This document shows positions 1 to 8,131 of a DNA stretch of 38,921 bases, one piece after another. The notes below the pieces were generated by a model. The model saw only the letters and a program-made list of their open reading frames with translations. It searched no databases and was not told the origin of the DNA. Numbering within the stretch: the first letter of the stretch is position 1; each line of letters begins with the position of its first letter. The position numbers and the translations under genes were made by a program. Source of the DNA: Lachnospiraceae bacterium (GTDB taxonomy: Bacteria > Bacillota > Clostridia > Lachnospirales > Lachnospiraceae); the NCBI GenBank assembly GCA_017624495.1, contig JAGAMY010000005.1:70433-109353 (forward strand), in the 5' to 3' direction.

Positions 1-14
1 ATTCTGTCGAATTA

Positions 15-23
15 TGGTATACT
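15..23 (+). promoter_or_regulatory. Extended -10 promoter element for the PilZ-MCP gene
   Basis: TGGTATACT is an extended -10 (TGn plus TATACT at 18-23), placed about 35 bases before the ATG at 58. A matching -35 would fall at or before the window edge and cannot be judged. The same TATGGTATA context occurs before the PLD nuclease gene at 25815-25823. Confidence 0.45.
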
Positions 24-57
24 AAAATATCATAAAGATTTAAAGGAGAGAGTGTGT

Positions 58-2145
58 ATGGAGTATAATGAGAAACAGTTTAGAAGAAGTGCAAATATGA
101 AAGCGCTGCTTATCTGGATATTGGTATGTAGTGCGCTTACTATAGCATATTTGTTAGAACTTAAGCTAGGGAAAAAGACGCTGGATTTCGTAGTGCTGTT
201 TATTTTTATGTGCTGGATACCGGTGGCAGCTGGATTAATTTTTCTAAAAATAAAAGGTATGGCATTTCCATTGTTTAGAGAAGTGATTGGTATTGGTTAT
301 GGACTTTTTTTTCTATTTGTGTTGCTTACGGCAGATTCACCTATGACCTTTGCATATATATTTCCTGTAGTAAGTATGTTGATTCTTTATAAGGACAGAG
401 GATTAATTATTCGTTGCGGTATATTAAATATGCTGGCACTTATTACCTCTCTTGTGATAAAGATTGTTACGAATACAATGAATGCAGAAGCTATTGAGAA
501 CTTTGAAATTCAGATAGCAGTTACATTAATTTGTTATATCAGTTATGCATTGGCAATAAATCATATGAGTCAGTCGGATGGAGCTTTATTAGATTCCGTA
601 CAGGGAAATTTAGATAGAGTAGTGCTGACCATTGAGCAGGTAAAAGAAGCAAGTACAGCAGTTGTAGATGGGGTCACAGTTGTACGCGAGCTTGCGGATG
701 AAAATCGTGATGGTGCAAATAATGTTGTACATAGCATGGAGGATTTGTCTTCTAACAATGAAGTATTGCAGAATAAAACAGATTCTTCTTTAGAGTTGAC
801 AAGAGATATTAGTACGCAGGTAGAAAATGTAGCAGGCATGGTACAGGAAATGGTTCGCCTTACAGAGGAATCCATGTCACATTCGAAAATTAGTTCTGAA
901 CAGTTGGCGGATGTGGTTAATTCTACGAATACGATGGCAAAGCTTTCTGTAGAAGTGGATGAGATATTAAAAGAGTTTAAAAATGAATTTAATATGGTAA
1001 AAGAAGAAACCGGTACAATTGAAGGGATTACGAGTCAGACGAATCTTCTTGCATTAAATGCCTCCATTGAGGCAGCAAGAGCTGGTGAAGCCGGAAAAGG
1101 ATTTGCAGTTGTAGCTGATGAAATTCGTAATCTTAGTATGGGTACTCAAAATTCATCTACCCGTATCATGGATGCGTTAAGTCATTTAGAAGATACTTCT
1201 GAACGTATGACAAGGTCTATCACAATGACCCTAGAGCTGATAAATCAGACATTGGAAAAAGTAACACAGGTAAATGATAGTGTTAATCGTATTGCTGATG
1301 ATTCTACGCAGATGGGAGAGAATATTCAGGTAGTAGATTCTGCTATGCGTGAAGTGGAAGCATCCAATGAAAACATGGTGGATAATATGAAGCAAATTTG
1401 TGATGTTATGGAATTGATGACAGAGAGTATTGCAAATGCGGATTTTACCACAAAAACTATGCGTAGTAAGTATGAAGAAACTTCCCATAATGTTATAAAT
1501 ATTGAAAATGTTGTTGGAAAACTAATAGAAGAATTAGGTGTTGGTGGTTTTATGAGTATGGAAGATATTCATCCGGGTATGCGCCTGATTCTTACAGGTA
1601 AAAATGGCAAAGAATATACATCAGAAGTAACAGATGTTGTTGAAGATGGAATTGTTGTTGAGAATTTAACATGTGATGGTGAAGTAATAAAAGCAGCAAA
1701 AGGGGATGTGTATCAGTTACAGATTATTGTAGACAACCAGTTATATAAATGGGAAGATGCAACAGTGGTTCAGACAAAAGATGGAACTTATAGTATTACT
1801 GTTGAAACCAAACCGACAGTATATAATCGAAGAAAGTATAGACGTATGCCACTTGAAAATTCCTGTAGCATAACATTAACTGCAGAACAGCAGACATTCA
1901 CCGGTAAAATGGTAAATATCAGTGCAAATGGTTTTGCATTTTCAGCCAGAAATGAACTTCTTATGGGGGCAAAAGGAAAAGCGCTTACTATTCGTGTAAC
2001 AGATTTTCCAGTATTAAAAAATGCAGATATAAAAGGACATGTTATACGAGTTACCAACAATGATGGAGAATTTATTGTAGGTTGTCGTATGCTTGAAGAC
2101 AATAAAGATATCTACGAGTATGTAGAACAAAATTACAAAGAATAA
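58..2145 (+). CDS. Methyl-accepting chemotaxis protein with C-terminal YcgR/PilZ module
   Basis: 695-residue membrane chemoreceptor. Residues ~15-185 hold about six hydrophobic segments and no large extracellular sensor domain. A long coiled coil follows, with the conserved MCP hairpin tip around 320-360 ([15 protein letters not shown] then [15 protein letters not shown]), which contacts CheA/CheW. From ~500 there is a YcgR-N-like beta domain and then a PilZ domain with both c-di-GMP motifs: an arginine cluster at R591-R596 (RxxxR) and N620xS622xxG625. The start is ATG 58 rather than GTG 52 because AAGGAG (43-48) sits 9 bases before the ATG and only 3 before the GTG. Inference: a receptor that modulates chemotaxis output in response to cytoplasmic c-di-GMP. 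The gene is monocistronic and ends at a bidirectional terminator shared with the convergent cotJ operon. The domain calls are firm; the ligand-to-output link is inferred. Confidence 0.93.
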   Translation: MEYNEKQFRRSANMKALLIWILVCSALTIAYLLELKLGKKTLDFVVLFIFMCWIPVAAGLIFLKIKGMAFPLFREVIGIGYGLFFLFVLLTADSPMTFAYIFPVVSMLILYKDRGLIIRCGILNMLALITSLVIKIVTNTMNAEAIENFEIQIAVTLICYISYALAINHMSQSDGALLDSVQGNLDRVVLTIEQVKEASTAVVDGVTVVRELADENRDGANNVVHSMEDLSSNNEVLQNKTDSSLELTRDISTQVENVAGMVQEMVRLTEESMSHSKISSEQLADVVNSTNTMAKLSVEVDEILKEFKNEFNMVKEETGTIEGITSQTNLLALNASIEAARAGEAGKGFAVVADEIRNLSMGTQNSSTRIMDALSHLEDTSERMTRSITMTLELINQTLEKVTQVNDSVNRIADDSTQMGENIQVVDSAMREVEASNENMVDNMKQICDVMELMTESIANADFTTKTMRSKYEETSHNVINIENVVGKLIEELGVGGFMSMEDIHPGMRLILTGKNGKEYTSEVTDVVEDGIVVENLTCDGEVIKAAKGDVYQLQIIVDNQLYKWEDATVVQTKDGTYSITVETKPTVYNRRKYRRMPLENSCSITLTAEQQTFTGKMVNISANGFAFSARNELLMGAKGKALTIRVTDFPVLKNADIKGHVIRVTNNDGEFIVGCRMLEDNKDIYEYVEQNYKE

Positions 2146-2151
2146 TTTTAT

Positions 2152-2180
2152 AAAGGGCTGGCATTGTTTGCCAGTCCTTT
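2152..2180. terminator. Bidirectional rho-independent terminator
   Basis: AAAGGGCTGGCA (2152-2163) pairs with TGCCAGTCCTTT (2169-2180), with one G.T pair and a five-base loop. The A-run on one side and T-run on the other let it serve both the MCP gene (+) and the cotJ operon (-), which converge here. Confidence 0.85.
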
Positions 2181-2197
2181 ATGTAATATGGGAAATA

Positions 2198-2809
2198 CTA
2201 TTTACTGCCACAGTTTTTATCAATTGAAGGGTTGCACATATAAAAGTTTTTAGAATCTAAACGCTCCTGTACAAGTCGCAGCGCTTCGCCAAAACGCTGG
2301 AAATGTACGACTTCTCTTGCACGAAGGAAACGAATAGGATCTGCTACATCCGGGTCTTTAACTACCCGAAGAATATTGTCATAGGTGCTTCTTGCTTTCT
2401 GTTCAGCGGCAAGGTCTTCAACAAGTTCTGTAATAGGGTCGCCTTTTACCTGAAATTCACAGGCATTGAAAGGAACGCCGCCAGCAGCCTGTGGCCAGAT
2501 GCCTAATGTATGGTCTATGTAATAATCACCAAAACCGGATTCTTTAATCTCTTCAGGTGTAAGATTTCGGGTTAGCTGGTGAATGATGGTAGCAACTATT
2601 TCAAAATGAGCCATTTCTTCTGTGCCAAGGTCAGTTAAAAGACCGGCCACTTCACGGTATGGCATGGAATATCGCTGTGAAAGGTAACGCAGACTGGCGG
2701 CGATTTCACCGTCAGGACCACCATACTGACTCATAATAAATTTCGCCATCTTAGGATTCGTTTCTTTAATATTCACCGGATACTGCAATCTTTTTTCATA
2801 ATTCCACAT
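2198..2809 (-). CDS. cotJC: Spore coat protein CotJC, manganese-catalase-like
   Basis: 203-residue protein of the CotJC family, a ferritin-like four-helix di-metal fold related to manganese catalase and found in spore coats. Family features are the start MWNYEKRLQYPV, the conserved QYGGPDGEIAASLRYLSQRY segment with its metal-ligand glutamate, a TEEMAHFEIV helix (E..H ligand pair) and a later AREVVHFQRFGEAL helix (second E..H pair). An in-frame extension of nine codons exists upstream, but ATG 2809 gives the family-typical N-terminus and overlaps the cotJB stop as TGATG, implying translational coupling. It is the last gene of cotJABC. Likely role: peroxide detoxification or structure in the outer spore layers. 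Confidence 0.93.
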   Translation of the reverse strand: MWNYEKRLQYPVNIKETNPKMAKFIMSQYGGPDGEIAASLRYLSQRYSMPYREVAGLLTDLGTEEMAHFEIVATIIHQLTRNLTPEEIKESGFGDYYIDHTLGIWPQAAGGVPFNACEFQVKGDPITELVEDLAAEQKARSTYDNILRVVKDPDVADPIRFLRAREVVHFQRFGEALRLVQERLDSKNFYMCNPSIDKNCGSK

Positions 2810-3072
2810 CAGCACATACCCCCTTCCCAAGGCCATGGATCTGTAACCCAGTACCAGTGACAGTTTTCATGAACGTAATCTAAAGTCAATGGTGTAAACT
2901 CAGCGGAATACATTTCCAAAGCCTTTTTCCGTTCATTGTTGTAGTAATCAAAAAAAGCCAGTGCTTCAGTATCATCCGGATGTGTATCCAGGTAAAGCAG
3001 AATATCGTCAACAGCAAAGCTCACTTCATTAATCCATTGCAGTAACTGCTTCTGGTTCATATTTTGTTTCAA
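2809..3072 (-). CDS. cotJB: Spore coat protein CotJB
   Basis: Small coat protein of the CotJB family, recognised by LYLDTHPDD near the N-terminus, the FFDYYNNERKKALEMYSAEF helix and the C-terminal WPWEGG. Start choice is unusual. ATG 3081 directly abuts GGGAGG (spacing 0) and ATG 3060 is 21 bases away, whereas TTG 3072 lies 9 bases after GGAGG and overlaps the cotJA stop as TTGA, the analogue of an ATGA coupling. I therefore favour TTG (87 aa); ATG 3081 (90 aa) is the alternative. It sits between cotJA and cotJC with overlaps on both sides, so the three proteins are probably made together in the mother cell. Confidence 0.88.
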   Translation of the reverse strand: MKQNMNQKQLLQWINEVSFAVDDILLYLDTHPDDTEALAFFDYYNNERKKALEMYSAEFTPLTLDYVHENCHWYWVTDPWPWEGGMC

Positions 3073-3287
3073 CAGCGGCATCCTCCCTTCGAACCCATAA
3101 AAGGTTTATTTAATTCAGGAAATATCGTACCGTACTTAAGAGCCTCATTCAATTCATAAACAGATGTAAAACGCTGCATAGGAACATATGCCATGGCAAG
3201 CGGAAAAGTATCCATGGAAGATTCCATACAGGACGGTTTCATGCCGGAGTTACATTTGTTATATCTGGTTTGATTACAATTGTGCAT
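3069..3287 (-). CDS. cotJA: Spore coat associated protein CotJA, cysteine-rich variant
   Basis: 72-residue protein. The core around FPLAMAYVPMQRFTSVYELNEAL followed by GTIFPELNKPF is the CotJA signature (in Bacillus: YVPFQ, then GTIFPEL). ATG 3287 is chosen because AAAGGAGA lies about 7 bases upstream; an in-frame ATG 39 bases further upstream lacks a site. The N-terminus is an extra ~30 residues rich in Asn, Met and Cys (Cys 4, 12 and 20), and the C-terminus ends GGCRC, giving five cysteines. Those could serve disulfide cross-linking or metal binding in the coat (inference). First gene of cotJABC. Confidence 0.85.
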   Translation of the reverse strand: MHNCNQTRYNKCNSGMKPSCMESSMDTFPLAMAYVPMQRFTSVYELNEALKYGTIFPELNKPFMGSKGGCRC

Positions 3288-3315
3288 AATATTTCTCCTT
3301 TCAAAATATAGTATT

Positions 3316-3323
3316 ATGGTATG
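3316..3323 (-). promoter_or_regulatory. Possible sigma-E-type -10 element upstream of cotJA
   Basis: Read on the reverse strand, CATACCAT resembles the sporulation sigma-E -10 (CATACAnT) with one mismatch and lies about 30 bases before the cotJA start, where a mother-cell promoter is expected. No convincing -35 was found at the right spacing, so this is tentative. Confidence 0.3.
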
Positions 3324-3351
3324 CATAGGATGGAAAAATGTGCATTAACCA

Positions 3352-3381
3352 TTGATTTTCATTTCCTAAGTATGCTATTAT
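3352..3381 (+). promoter_or_regulatory. Sigma-A promoter of the trigger-factor-like lipoprotein
   Basis: TTGATT (3352-3357), an 18-base spacer ending TGC, then TATTAT (3376-3381): a -35 plus an extended -10. Expected transcription start is near 3388, directly at the inverted repeat 3390-3414. Confidence 0.6.
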
Positions 3382-3389
3382 GCCTAATG

Positions 3390-3414
3390 TATAGTCTTAC
3401 GACTACGGACTATA
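3390..3414. repeat. Inverted repeat at the transcription start of the lipoprotein gene
   Basis: TATAGTC (3390-3396) and GACTATA (3408-3414) are perfect 7-base arms. An alternative arm GACTA (3401-3405) can also pair with TAGTC, so two mutually exclusive hairpins are possible. Its position at +1 to +25 suggests an operator or a 5'-end mRNA hairpin. Confidence 0.4.
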
Positions 3415-3478
3415 TAAAAAAATCAGAGGGTTATGAAAAGTAGGACATATTATAACGGATAGAAGAAAGGAATTAATA

Positions 3479-4663
3479 ATGAAAAAGAAAACACTTATTA
3501 TGGTAATGGCATTAGCTATTGGAGTATTCACAATGGCAGGATGTGGAAAAGATTCTAAAGAAGCAAAAGAAGAAGCAAAAACAGAGGTGACCAAAGAGGA
3601 AGAGAGCGGCACAGAAGAAGTGGCAGATGTGGATGTGAGTACAGTGGGATTTGAAGTATTTGATTATGATGTGAAGGAATATGTAACATTAGGTGATTAC
3701 AAAAATCTTAGCGTACAGTATCCTGTTCCTGTAGTTTCTGATGAAGACGTGGAGATGGAAGCAAGTTATTTAGTGGATGAAAATACAGAATATAAGGATG
3801 TAGAACGTGCAGCAGAAAATGGTGACTGTGTAAATATTGATTATACAGGAACTATGAACGGAGAAGAATTTGAAGGCGGCAGCGATACAAATTATGATTT
3901 GATTCTTGGTGATGGAGAATTTCTTGAAGATTTTGAAAATAATATTGTCGGTAAAAAAGCCGGAGAAAGCGTAACATTTAAAACTACCTTCCCGGAAGAT
4001 TATTATGACGATATGGCTGGAAAAGAAGTGGAATTTACCATTACTGTTAATAACGTAAGTGAAGTAGTTACACCGGAGTATACCGATGCTTTTGTAGCAG
4101 AAGTGACAGAATATGATTCCATAGAAGCATATGAGGATTCTATTCGTGAAGAGCTTATGATTACAGCGCAGGAAGATGCGGCACTGATGACGGCAGAGGA
4201 TGTATTGCTTAAGGCTGTAGAAAATGCCACAGTAAATGGCTATCCACAGGAATTATATGACGTAGCTTATCAGGATAATGTAGTAACATATGAATCCTAT
4301 GCAGAAATGTTTGGTATGGAATTTGATGACTTTATGACAGATTTTATGGGTGGGGAAACAATTGAATCCCTTACAGAAAAAACAATTCAGGAACTTCTTG
4401 TTACACAGGCAATTGCAGAAGCAGAAGGATTTATGCTTACAGAAGAAAACTATGCAAATGAAGCAGAAACCATGGTTGCTGATTATGAATATGAAACCTT
4501 AGAAGAATTAGAAGCAGATTATGGAAAATTTGCTGTTATCAGTACCTTGCTTCGTGATAAAACATTGAATTTCCTGTATGAATCTGCGGATGTAGAGGAA
4601 GTATCCGAGGATGAATACTATGGGGACGAAGAAGATATGGAGATGCTTGAAACAGAAGAGTAA
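3479..4663 (+). CDS. Secreted trigger-factor-like lipoprotein with FKBP-type prolyl isomerase domain
   Basis: 394 residues. The N-terminus has a lysine start, a hydrophobic stretch and a lipobox ending MAGC, so Cys22 is the predicted lipidated residue and the protein is exported and anchored outside the membrane. An acidic linker follows. An FKBP-type peptidyl-prolyl isomerase domain lies at ~115-195 (VNIDYTGTMNGEEFEGG, then GKKAGESVTFKTTFPEDY), arranged as in trigger factor. A helical C-terminal part at ~205-375 resembles the trigger-factor substrate-binding arms. The ribosome-docking N-terminal domain of true trigger factor is replaced by the signal peptide. Likely role: extracytoplasmic folding of secreted proteins, analogous to PrsA (inference). 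The tail is very acidic. AGAAAGGA precedes the ATG at suitable spacing. It has its own promoter. Confidence 0.88.
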   Translation: MKKKTLIMVMALAIGVFTMAGCGKDSKEAKEEAKTEVTKEEESGTEEVADVDVSTVGFEVFDYDVKEYVTLGDYKNLSVQYPVPVVSDEDVEMEASYLVDENTEYKDVERAAENGDCVNIDYTGTMNGEEFEGGSDTNYDLILGDGEFLEDFENNIVGKKAGESVTFKTTFPEDYYDDMAGKEVEFTITVNNVSEVVTPEYTDAFVAEVTEYDSIEAYEDSIREELMITAQEDAALMTAEDVLLKAVENATVNGYPQELYDVAYQDNVVTYESYAEMFGMEFDDFMTDFMGGETIESLTEKTIQELLVTQAIAEAEGFMLTEENYANEAETMVADYEYETLEELEADYGKFAVISTLLRDKTLNFLYESADVEEVSEDEYYGDEEDMEMLETEE

Positions 4664-4733
4664 AAAGTCTTTCAAATCATAAAAAAGTATGATAAAATAT
4701 ACATAAGCGTATCCGCAAGGGAGGACATAAGTA

Positions 4734-5252
4734 ATGGAAGATACAATGTCAGTAAACACGAAAGAAATGATGGGGGGAAATTCAGAAATGGCTTATGATG
4801 AAGTGACTGTGATTTCAGAGAGCACAAATATTGCAGGAGATATTACTTCCGGAGGTTCTATTGATATCCGTGGAGTTTTAACAGGTGAAGTAAAATGTGA
4901 TGGTAAATTAACTGTTGCAGGTACATTAAAGGGTGACAGTGAATCCGCTGAATTTTTTGCTGATGGAGCAAAATTAGAAGGTGAGATTACCTGCTCCGGT
5001 ATTGTGAAAATTGGTGTTGGTTCAATTATCATTGGCAATATTTCTGCGACATCTGCGGTAATTGCAGGTGCGGTAAAAGGGGATATTGACGTAAAAGGAC
5101 CTGTTATTGTCGATGCATCTGCTGTAATTGCAGGAAATATTAAGTCTAGCTCCGTACAGATTAATAATGGTGCAATTGTGGAAGGTTTCTGTTCACAGTG
5201 CTATGCAGAAGTAGATATCGAAAGTGTATTTGATGAAGGGAAAGGAATTTAG
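4734..5252 (+). CDS. Bactofilin (polymer-forming cytoskeletal protein)
   Basis: 172 residues. From ~30 to ~150 the chain is a regular run of short beta strands rich in Gly, Val and Ile (GDITSGGSIDIRGVLTGEV, then repeated GNI/GDI turns), typical of the right-handed beta-helix of bactofilins (DUF583). Bactofilins polymerise without nucleotides and act as scaffolds for cell-wall or localisation functions. A short N-terminal tail of ~28 residues could bind membrane or partners. ATG 4734 is supported by GGGAGG (4719-4724) with 9-base spacing. It ends three bases before pyrH, so it very likely heads this operon; a weak promoter candidate (TTTCAA-17-TAAAAT) lies at 4670-4698. Confidence 0.9.
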   Translation: MEDTMSVNTKEMMGGNSEMAYDEVTVISESTNIAGDITSGGSIDIRGVLTGEVKCDGKLTVAGTLKGDSESAEFFADGAKLEGEITCSGIVKIGVGSIIIGNISATSAVIAGAVKGDIDVKGPVIVDASAVIAGNIKSSSVQINNGAIVEGFCSQCYAEVDIESVFDEGKGI

Positions 5253-5255
5253 TAT

Positions 5256-5951
5256 ATGAAACGGGTTTTATTAAAATTAAGCGGAGAAGCATTAGCTGGA
5301 GATAAAAAGACCGGTTTTGATGAACCTACAGTAACAGAAGTGGCTAAACAGGTAAAACAGCTTGTAGATAAGGATATTCAGGTGGGTATCGTTATTGGTG
5401 GTGGTAATTTCTGGCGTGGTCGTACCAGTGAGACCATTGACCGTACAAAAGCAGATCAGATTGGTATGTTAGCAACGGTGATGAACTGCATTTATGTATC
5501 TGAAATTTTCCGTTCTGTAGGGATGAAGACACAGGTATTGACACCATTTGCATGTGGTTCTATGACAAAGCTTTTTTCCAAAGATCGTGCAAATAAGTAT
5601 TTTGAAAAAAATATGGTTGTATTCTTTGCAGGTGGAACGGGTCACCCATATTTCTCAACAGATACAGCAACAGTTCTTCGTGCAGTTGAGATTGAAGCGG
5701 AGGGAATATTGTTAGCAAAAGCCATCGATGGTGTATATGACAGTGATCCAAAGATTAATCCGGCAGCAAAGCGTTATGAGCGTATCTCAATCGATGATGT
5801 AATTGCACAGAAGCTTGCGGTTGTGGATATGACAGCATCCATTATGTGTATGGAAAATAAAATGCCAATGTATGTATTTGCATTGAATGAAGAAAATAGT
5901 ATTGTAAAAGCGATTTCCGGTGAATTTAACGGAACGATAGTTACAGTATAA
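5256..5951 (+). CDS. pyrH: UMP kinase
   Basis: 231 residues, the usual length. It catalyses ATP-dependent phosphorylation of UMP to UDP in the cytoplasm. The amino-acid-kinase fold is evident from the start KRVLLKLSGEALAG, the glycine-rich VGIVIGGGNFWRG loop, the GMLATVMNC segment and the FFAGGTGHPYFSTDTA motif specific to bacterial UMP kinases, followed by AKAIDGVYDSDP. AAAGGA lies before the ATG. It lies between the bactofilin and frr. The pyrH-frr order is widely conserved in bacteria, but the usual rpsB-tsf genes are not upstream here. Confidence 0.98.
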   Translation: MKRVLLKLSGEALAGDKKTGFDEPTVTEVAKQVKQLVDKDIQVGIVIGGGNFWRGRTSETIDRTKADQIGMLATVMNCIYVSEIFRSVGMKTQVLTPFACGSMTKLFSKDRANKYFEKNMVVFFAGGTGHPYFSTDTATVLRAVEIEAEGILLAKAIDGVYDSDPKINPAAKRYERISIDDVIAQKLAVVDMTASIMCMENKMPMYVFALNEENSIVKAISGEFNGTIVTV

Positions 5952-5971
5952 AGTAGATGGAGGATAATAAA

Positions 5972-6523
5972 ATGGACGCAAGATTAGAAGTATTTGATAG
6001 CAAAATGCAGAAATCATTAAATAACTTAGAGGAAGAATTTGCTGCAATTCGTGCAGGACGTGCAAATCCACATGTTCTCGATAAACTTAAAGTAGATTAT
6101 TATGGTACACCTACACCGATTCAGTCTGTAGCAAATGTAAATGTACCAGAACCAAGAATGATTCAGATTCAGCCTTGGGAAGCATCTATGGTAAAAGAAA
6201 TTGAAAAAGCAATTATGACCTCTGATTTAGGCATTAATCCTTCTAATGACGGTAAGATTATTCGTCTTGTATTCCCTGAACTTACAGAGGAACGCAGAAA
6301 AGAACTTGCAAAGGATATCAAGAAAAAAGGTGAAGGTGCAAAAGTTGCTATCCGTAACATTCGTCGAGATGCAAATGATACCTTTAAAAAGCTTGCAAAA
6401 GAAGATGTTTCAGAGGATGAAATCAAGGATTTAGAAGATAAGGCGCAGAAAATGACAGATAAGTATATTGCGCAGATTGATAAAGCAGTTGAGGCTAAGA
6501 CAAAAGAAATCCTTACTGTATAA
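5972..6523 (+). CDS. frr: Ribosome recycling factor
   Basis: 183 residues, the usual size. It splits post-termination ribosomes together with EF-G. Recognised by [19 protein letters not shown] near the N-terminus, the [13 protein letters not shown] strand, and the C-terminal helices beginning [17 protein letters not shown] and [11 protein letters not shown]. The start is ATG 5972, 8 bases after GGAGG (5959-5963). An in-frame ATG at 5957 precedes the Shine-Dalgarno itself and is unlikely. It is 20 bases after pyrH and is followed by a hairpin that may reduce read-through into uppS. Confidence 0.98.
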   Translation: MDARLEVFDSKMQKSLNNLEEEFAAIRAGRANPHVLDKLKVDYYGTPTPIQSVANVNVPEPRMIQIQPWEASMVKEIEKAIMTSDLGINPSNDGKIIRLVFPELTEERRKELAKDIKKKGEGAKVAIRNIRRDANDTFKKLAKEDVSEDEIKDLEDKAQKMTDKYIAQIDKAVEAKTKEILTV

Positions 6524-6535
6524 TGAGAAGAAACG

Positions 6536-6569
6536 TGGGGACATGGTCGAAATGGCGTGTCCCCATTTT
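6536..6569 (+). terminator. Hairpin with T-tract between frr and uppS, terminator or attenuator
   Basis: TGGGGACA (6536-6543) pairs with TGTCCCCA (6558-6565), leaving a 14-base loop, followed by TTTTA. It resembles an intrinsic terminator with a short U-run. Because the downstream genes continue on the same strand with no clear new promoter, partial termination is the likeliest role. Confidence 0.6.
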
Positions 6570-6603
6570 ATGACATAAGAAATAAAAAGAGAGGATTTAA
6601 GTA

Positions 6604-7317
6604 TTGAAGATACCAAAACATATAGCTATCATTTTAGATGGAAACGGAAGATGGGCAAAGGCAAAAGGCATGCCTAGAAATTATGGACACACCATGGGGG
6701 CAAAAAACGTTGAGCCAATTTGTCGTGCAGCTTATGAGATGGGTGTGCGTTATCTGACCTTTTATGCATTTTCTACAGAAAACTGGAACAGACCGGAAAG
6801 CGAAGTCAGTGCACTGATGAAACTGTTAGATTCTTATTTGAAAAACTGTCTGAAAATAGCCAAAAAGAACAATATGCGTGTGCGTGTGATTGGAGATATC
6901 AGCCGTCTGGATGAAAAATTTCAGCAGAATATATTAGAACTTGAAAAAGCTTCAGCAGAGTATGATGGATTGACACTTCAGATAGCGATAAATTATGGCA
7001 GTCGTGATGAGATGCTTCGTGGTGTTCGGAAAATGCTCAAGGATTATGAGGCAGGTAATTTAAGTATGGACGACATTGATGAAGCAAAATTTGCTTCCTA
7101 CTTAGATACAGCAGATATTCCAGACCCGGATTTACTGATTCGTACCAGTGGAGAGCAGAGATTATCCAACTATCTTTTGTGGCAGTTAGCGTATAGCGAA
7201 TTTTATTTTACAGATGTGCCATGGCCGGATTTCCATGAAGAGGAATTAAGACAGGCGATTGAAGCATATAGTGCCAGAGACAGAAGATATGGCGGAATCA
7301 AAAAAGAAGAGGAATAA
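6604..7317 (+). CDS. uppS: Isoprenyl transferase (undecaprenyl diphosphate synthase)
   Basis: 237 residues; a cis-prenyltransferase that extends farnesyl-PP with isopentenyl-PP to the C55 lipid carrier for wall polymers. The start is TTG (6604), preceded by GAGAGGA. Motifs: AIILDGNGRWAKAKG with the catalytic Asp12 and P-loop-like DGNGRW, YLTFYAFSTENWNRP, LQIAINYGSRDEM, and the C-terminal PDPDLLIRTSGEQRLSNYL with SEFYF. It is one base upstream of cdsA, and dxr and ispG, which supply its isoprenoid precursors, lie in the same operon. Confidence 0.97.
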   Translation: MKIPKHIAIILDGNGRWAKAKGMPRNYGHTMGAKNVEPICRAAYEMGVRYLTFYAFSTENWNRPESEVSALMKLLDSYLKNCLKIAKKNNMRVRVIGDISRLDEKFQQNILELEKASAEYDGLTLQIAINYGSRDEMLRGVRKMLKDYEAGNLSMDDIDEAKFASYLDTADIPDPDLLIRTSGEQRLSNYLLWQLAYSEFYFTDVPWPDFHEEELRQAIEAYSARDRRYGGIKKEEE

Positions 7318-7318
7318 T

Positions 7319-8119
7319 ATGTTTAAGACAAGATTATTAAGTGGAATTGTTCTGGTAATTCTGGCATTATTTCTAATTATTACCGGAGGAAATGTGCTGT
7401 GGGGTGCATTAGCAGTCATATCCCTTATCGGAATGTATGAATTATACAGAGTATTTGGGATGGAAAAAAGTGTCCTTGGTATTACCGGATATTTGATGGC
7501 GTTGCTATATTATATAACATTGATTATACCAATATTTTCGGATGCCATGCTGTTTGTGTTAGGAACATTGGTAATAATGATGTTTGTATATGTATTTACT
7601 TATCCAAAATATAAAACAGAACAGATTTTAGCTGCTTTTTTTGGTGTATTTTATGTAGCGGTTATGCTTTCCTTTGTCTACCAGACCAGAATGTTAGAAA
7701 GCGGTATGTATATCGTCTGGCTGATTTTCCTGTGTTCATGGGGTAGTGATACCTGCGCATATTGTGTTGGAGTACTAATTGGAAAACATAAAATGGCGCC
7801 TAAGTTAAGTCCGAAAAAGTCCATAGAAGGTGCAGTTGGTGGTGTTTTAGGCAGTATGCTTTTGACATTTATCTATGCAAATATTTTTAAAACAGCAATG
7901 GATATACAGGCAGAGCAGATGCTTATGCTGGCTGTTATCAGTGGCGTAGGTGCATTAATTTCCATGGTGGGTGACTTGACAGCTTCAGCCATAAAGCGGA
8001 ATTATGATATTAAGGATTATGGGCATTTGATTCCCGGTCATGGCGGTATTTTAGACCGTTTTGACAGTGTGATTTTTACAGCACCAATTGTATATTATCT
8101 GGCAACTATACTCATGTAA
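7319..8119 (+). CDS. cdsA: Phosphatidate cytidylyltransferase
   Basis: 266 residues, integral membrane enzyme converting phosphatidic acid and CTP to CDP-diacylglycerol. Seven to eight hydrophobic segments are visible. The family signature is near the C-terminus: SAIKRNYDIKDYGHLIPGHG followed by GGILDRFDS. ATG 7319 is chosen because it starts one base after the uppS stop and has AAGAGGA just upstream inside uppS. A longer in-frame ORF inside uppS adds hydrophilic residues foreign to the family. Confidence 0.96.
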   Translation: MFKTRLLSGIVLVILALFLIITGGNVLWGALAVISLIGMYELYRVFGMEKSVLGITGYLMALLYYITLIIPIFSDAMLFVLGTLVIMMFVYVFTYPKYKTEQILAAFFGVFYVAVMLSFVYQTRMLESGMYIVWLIFLCSWGSDTCAYCVGVLIGKHKMAPKLSPKKSIEGAVGGVLGSMLLTFIYANIFKTAMDIQAEQMLMLAVISGVGALISMVGDLTASAIKRNYDIKDYGHLIPGHGGILDRFDSVIFTAPIVYYLATILM

Positions 8120-8131
8120 AAGAGGTTTCAT

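Noticed and set aside
4670-4698. AT-rich inverted repeat ATCATA-6-TATGAT and a TTTCAA/TAAAAT pair between the lipoprotein and bactofilin genes
   Set aside because: The stem is too weak for a terminator, and the -35 matches only three of six bases; kept only as a mention under the bactofilin.
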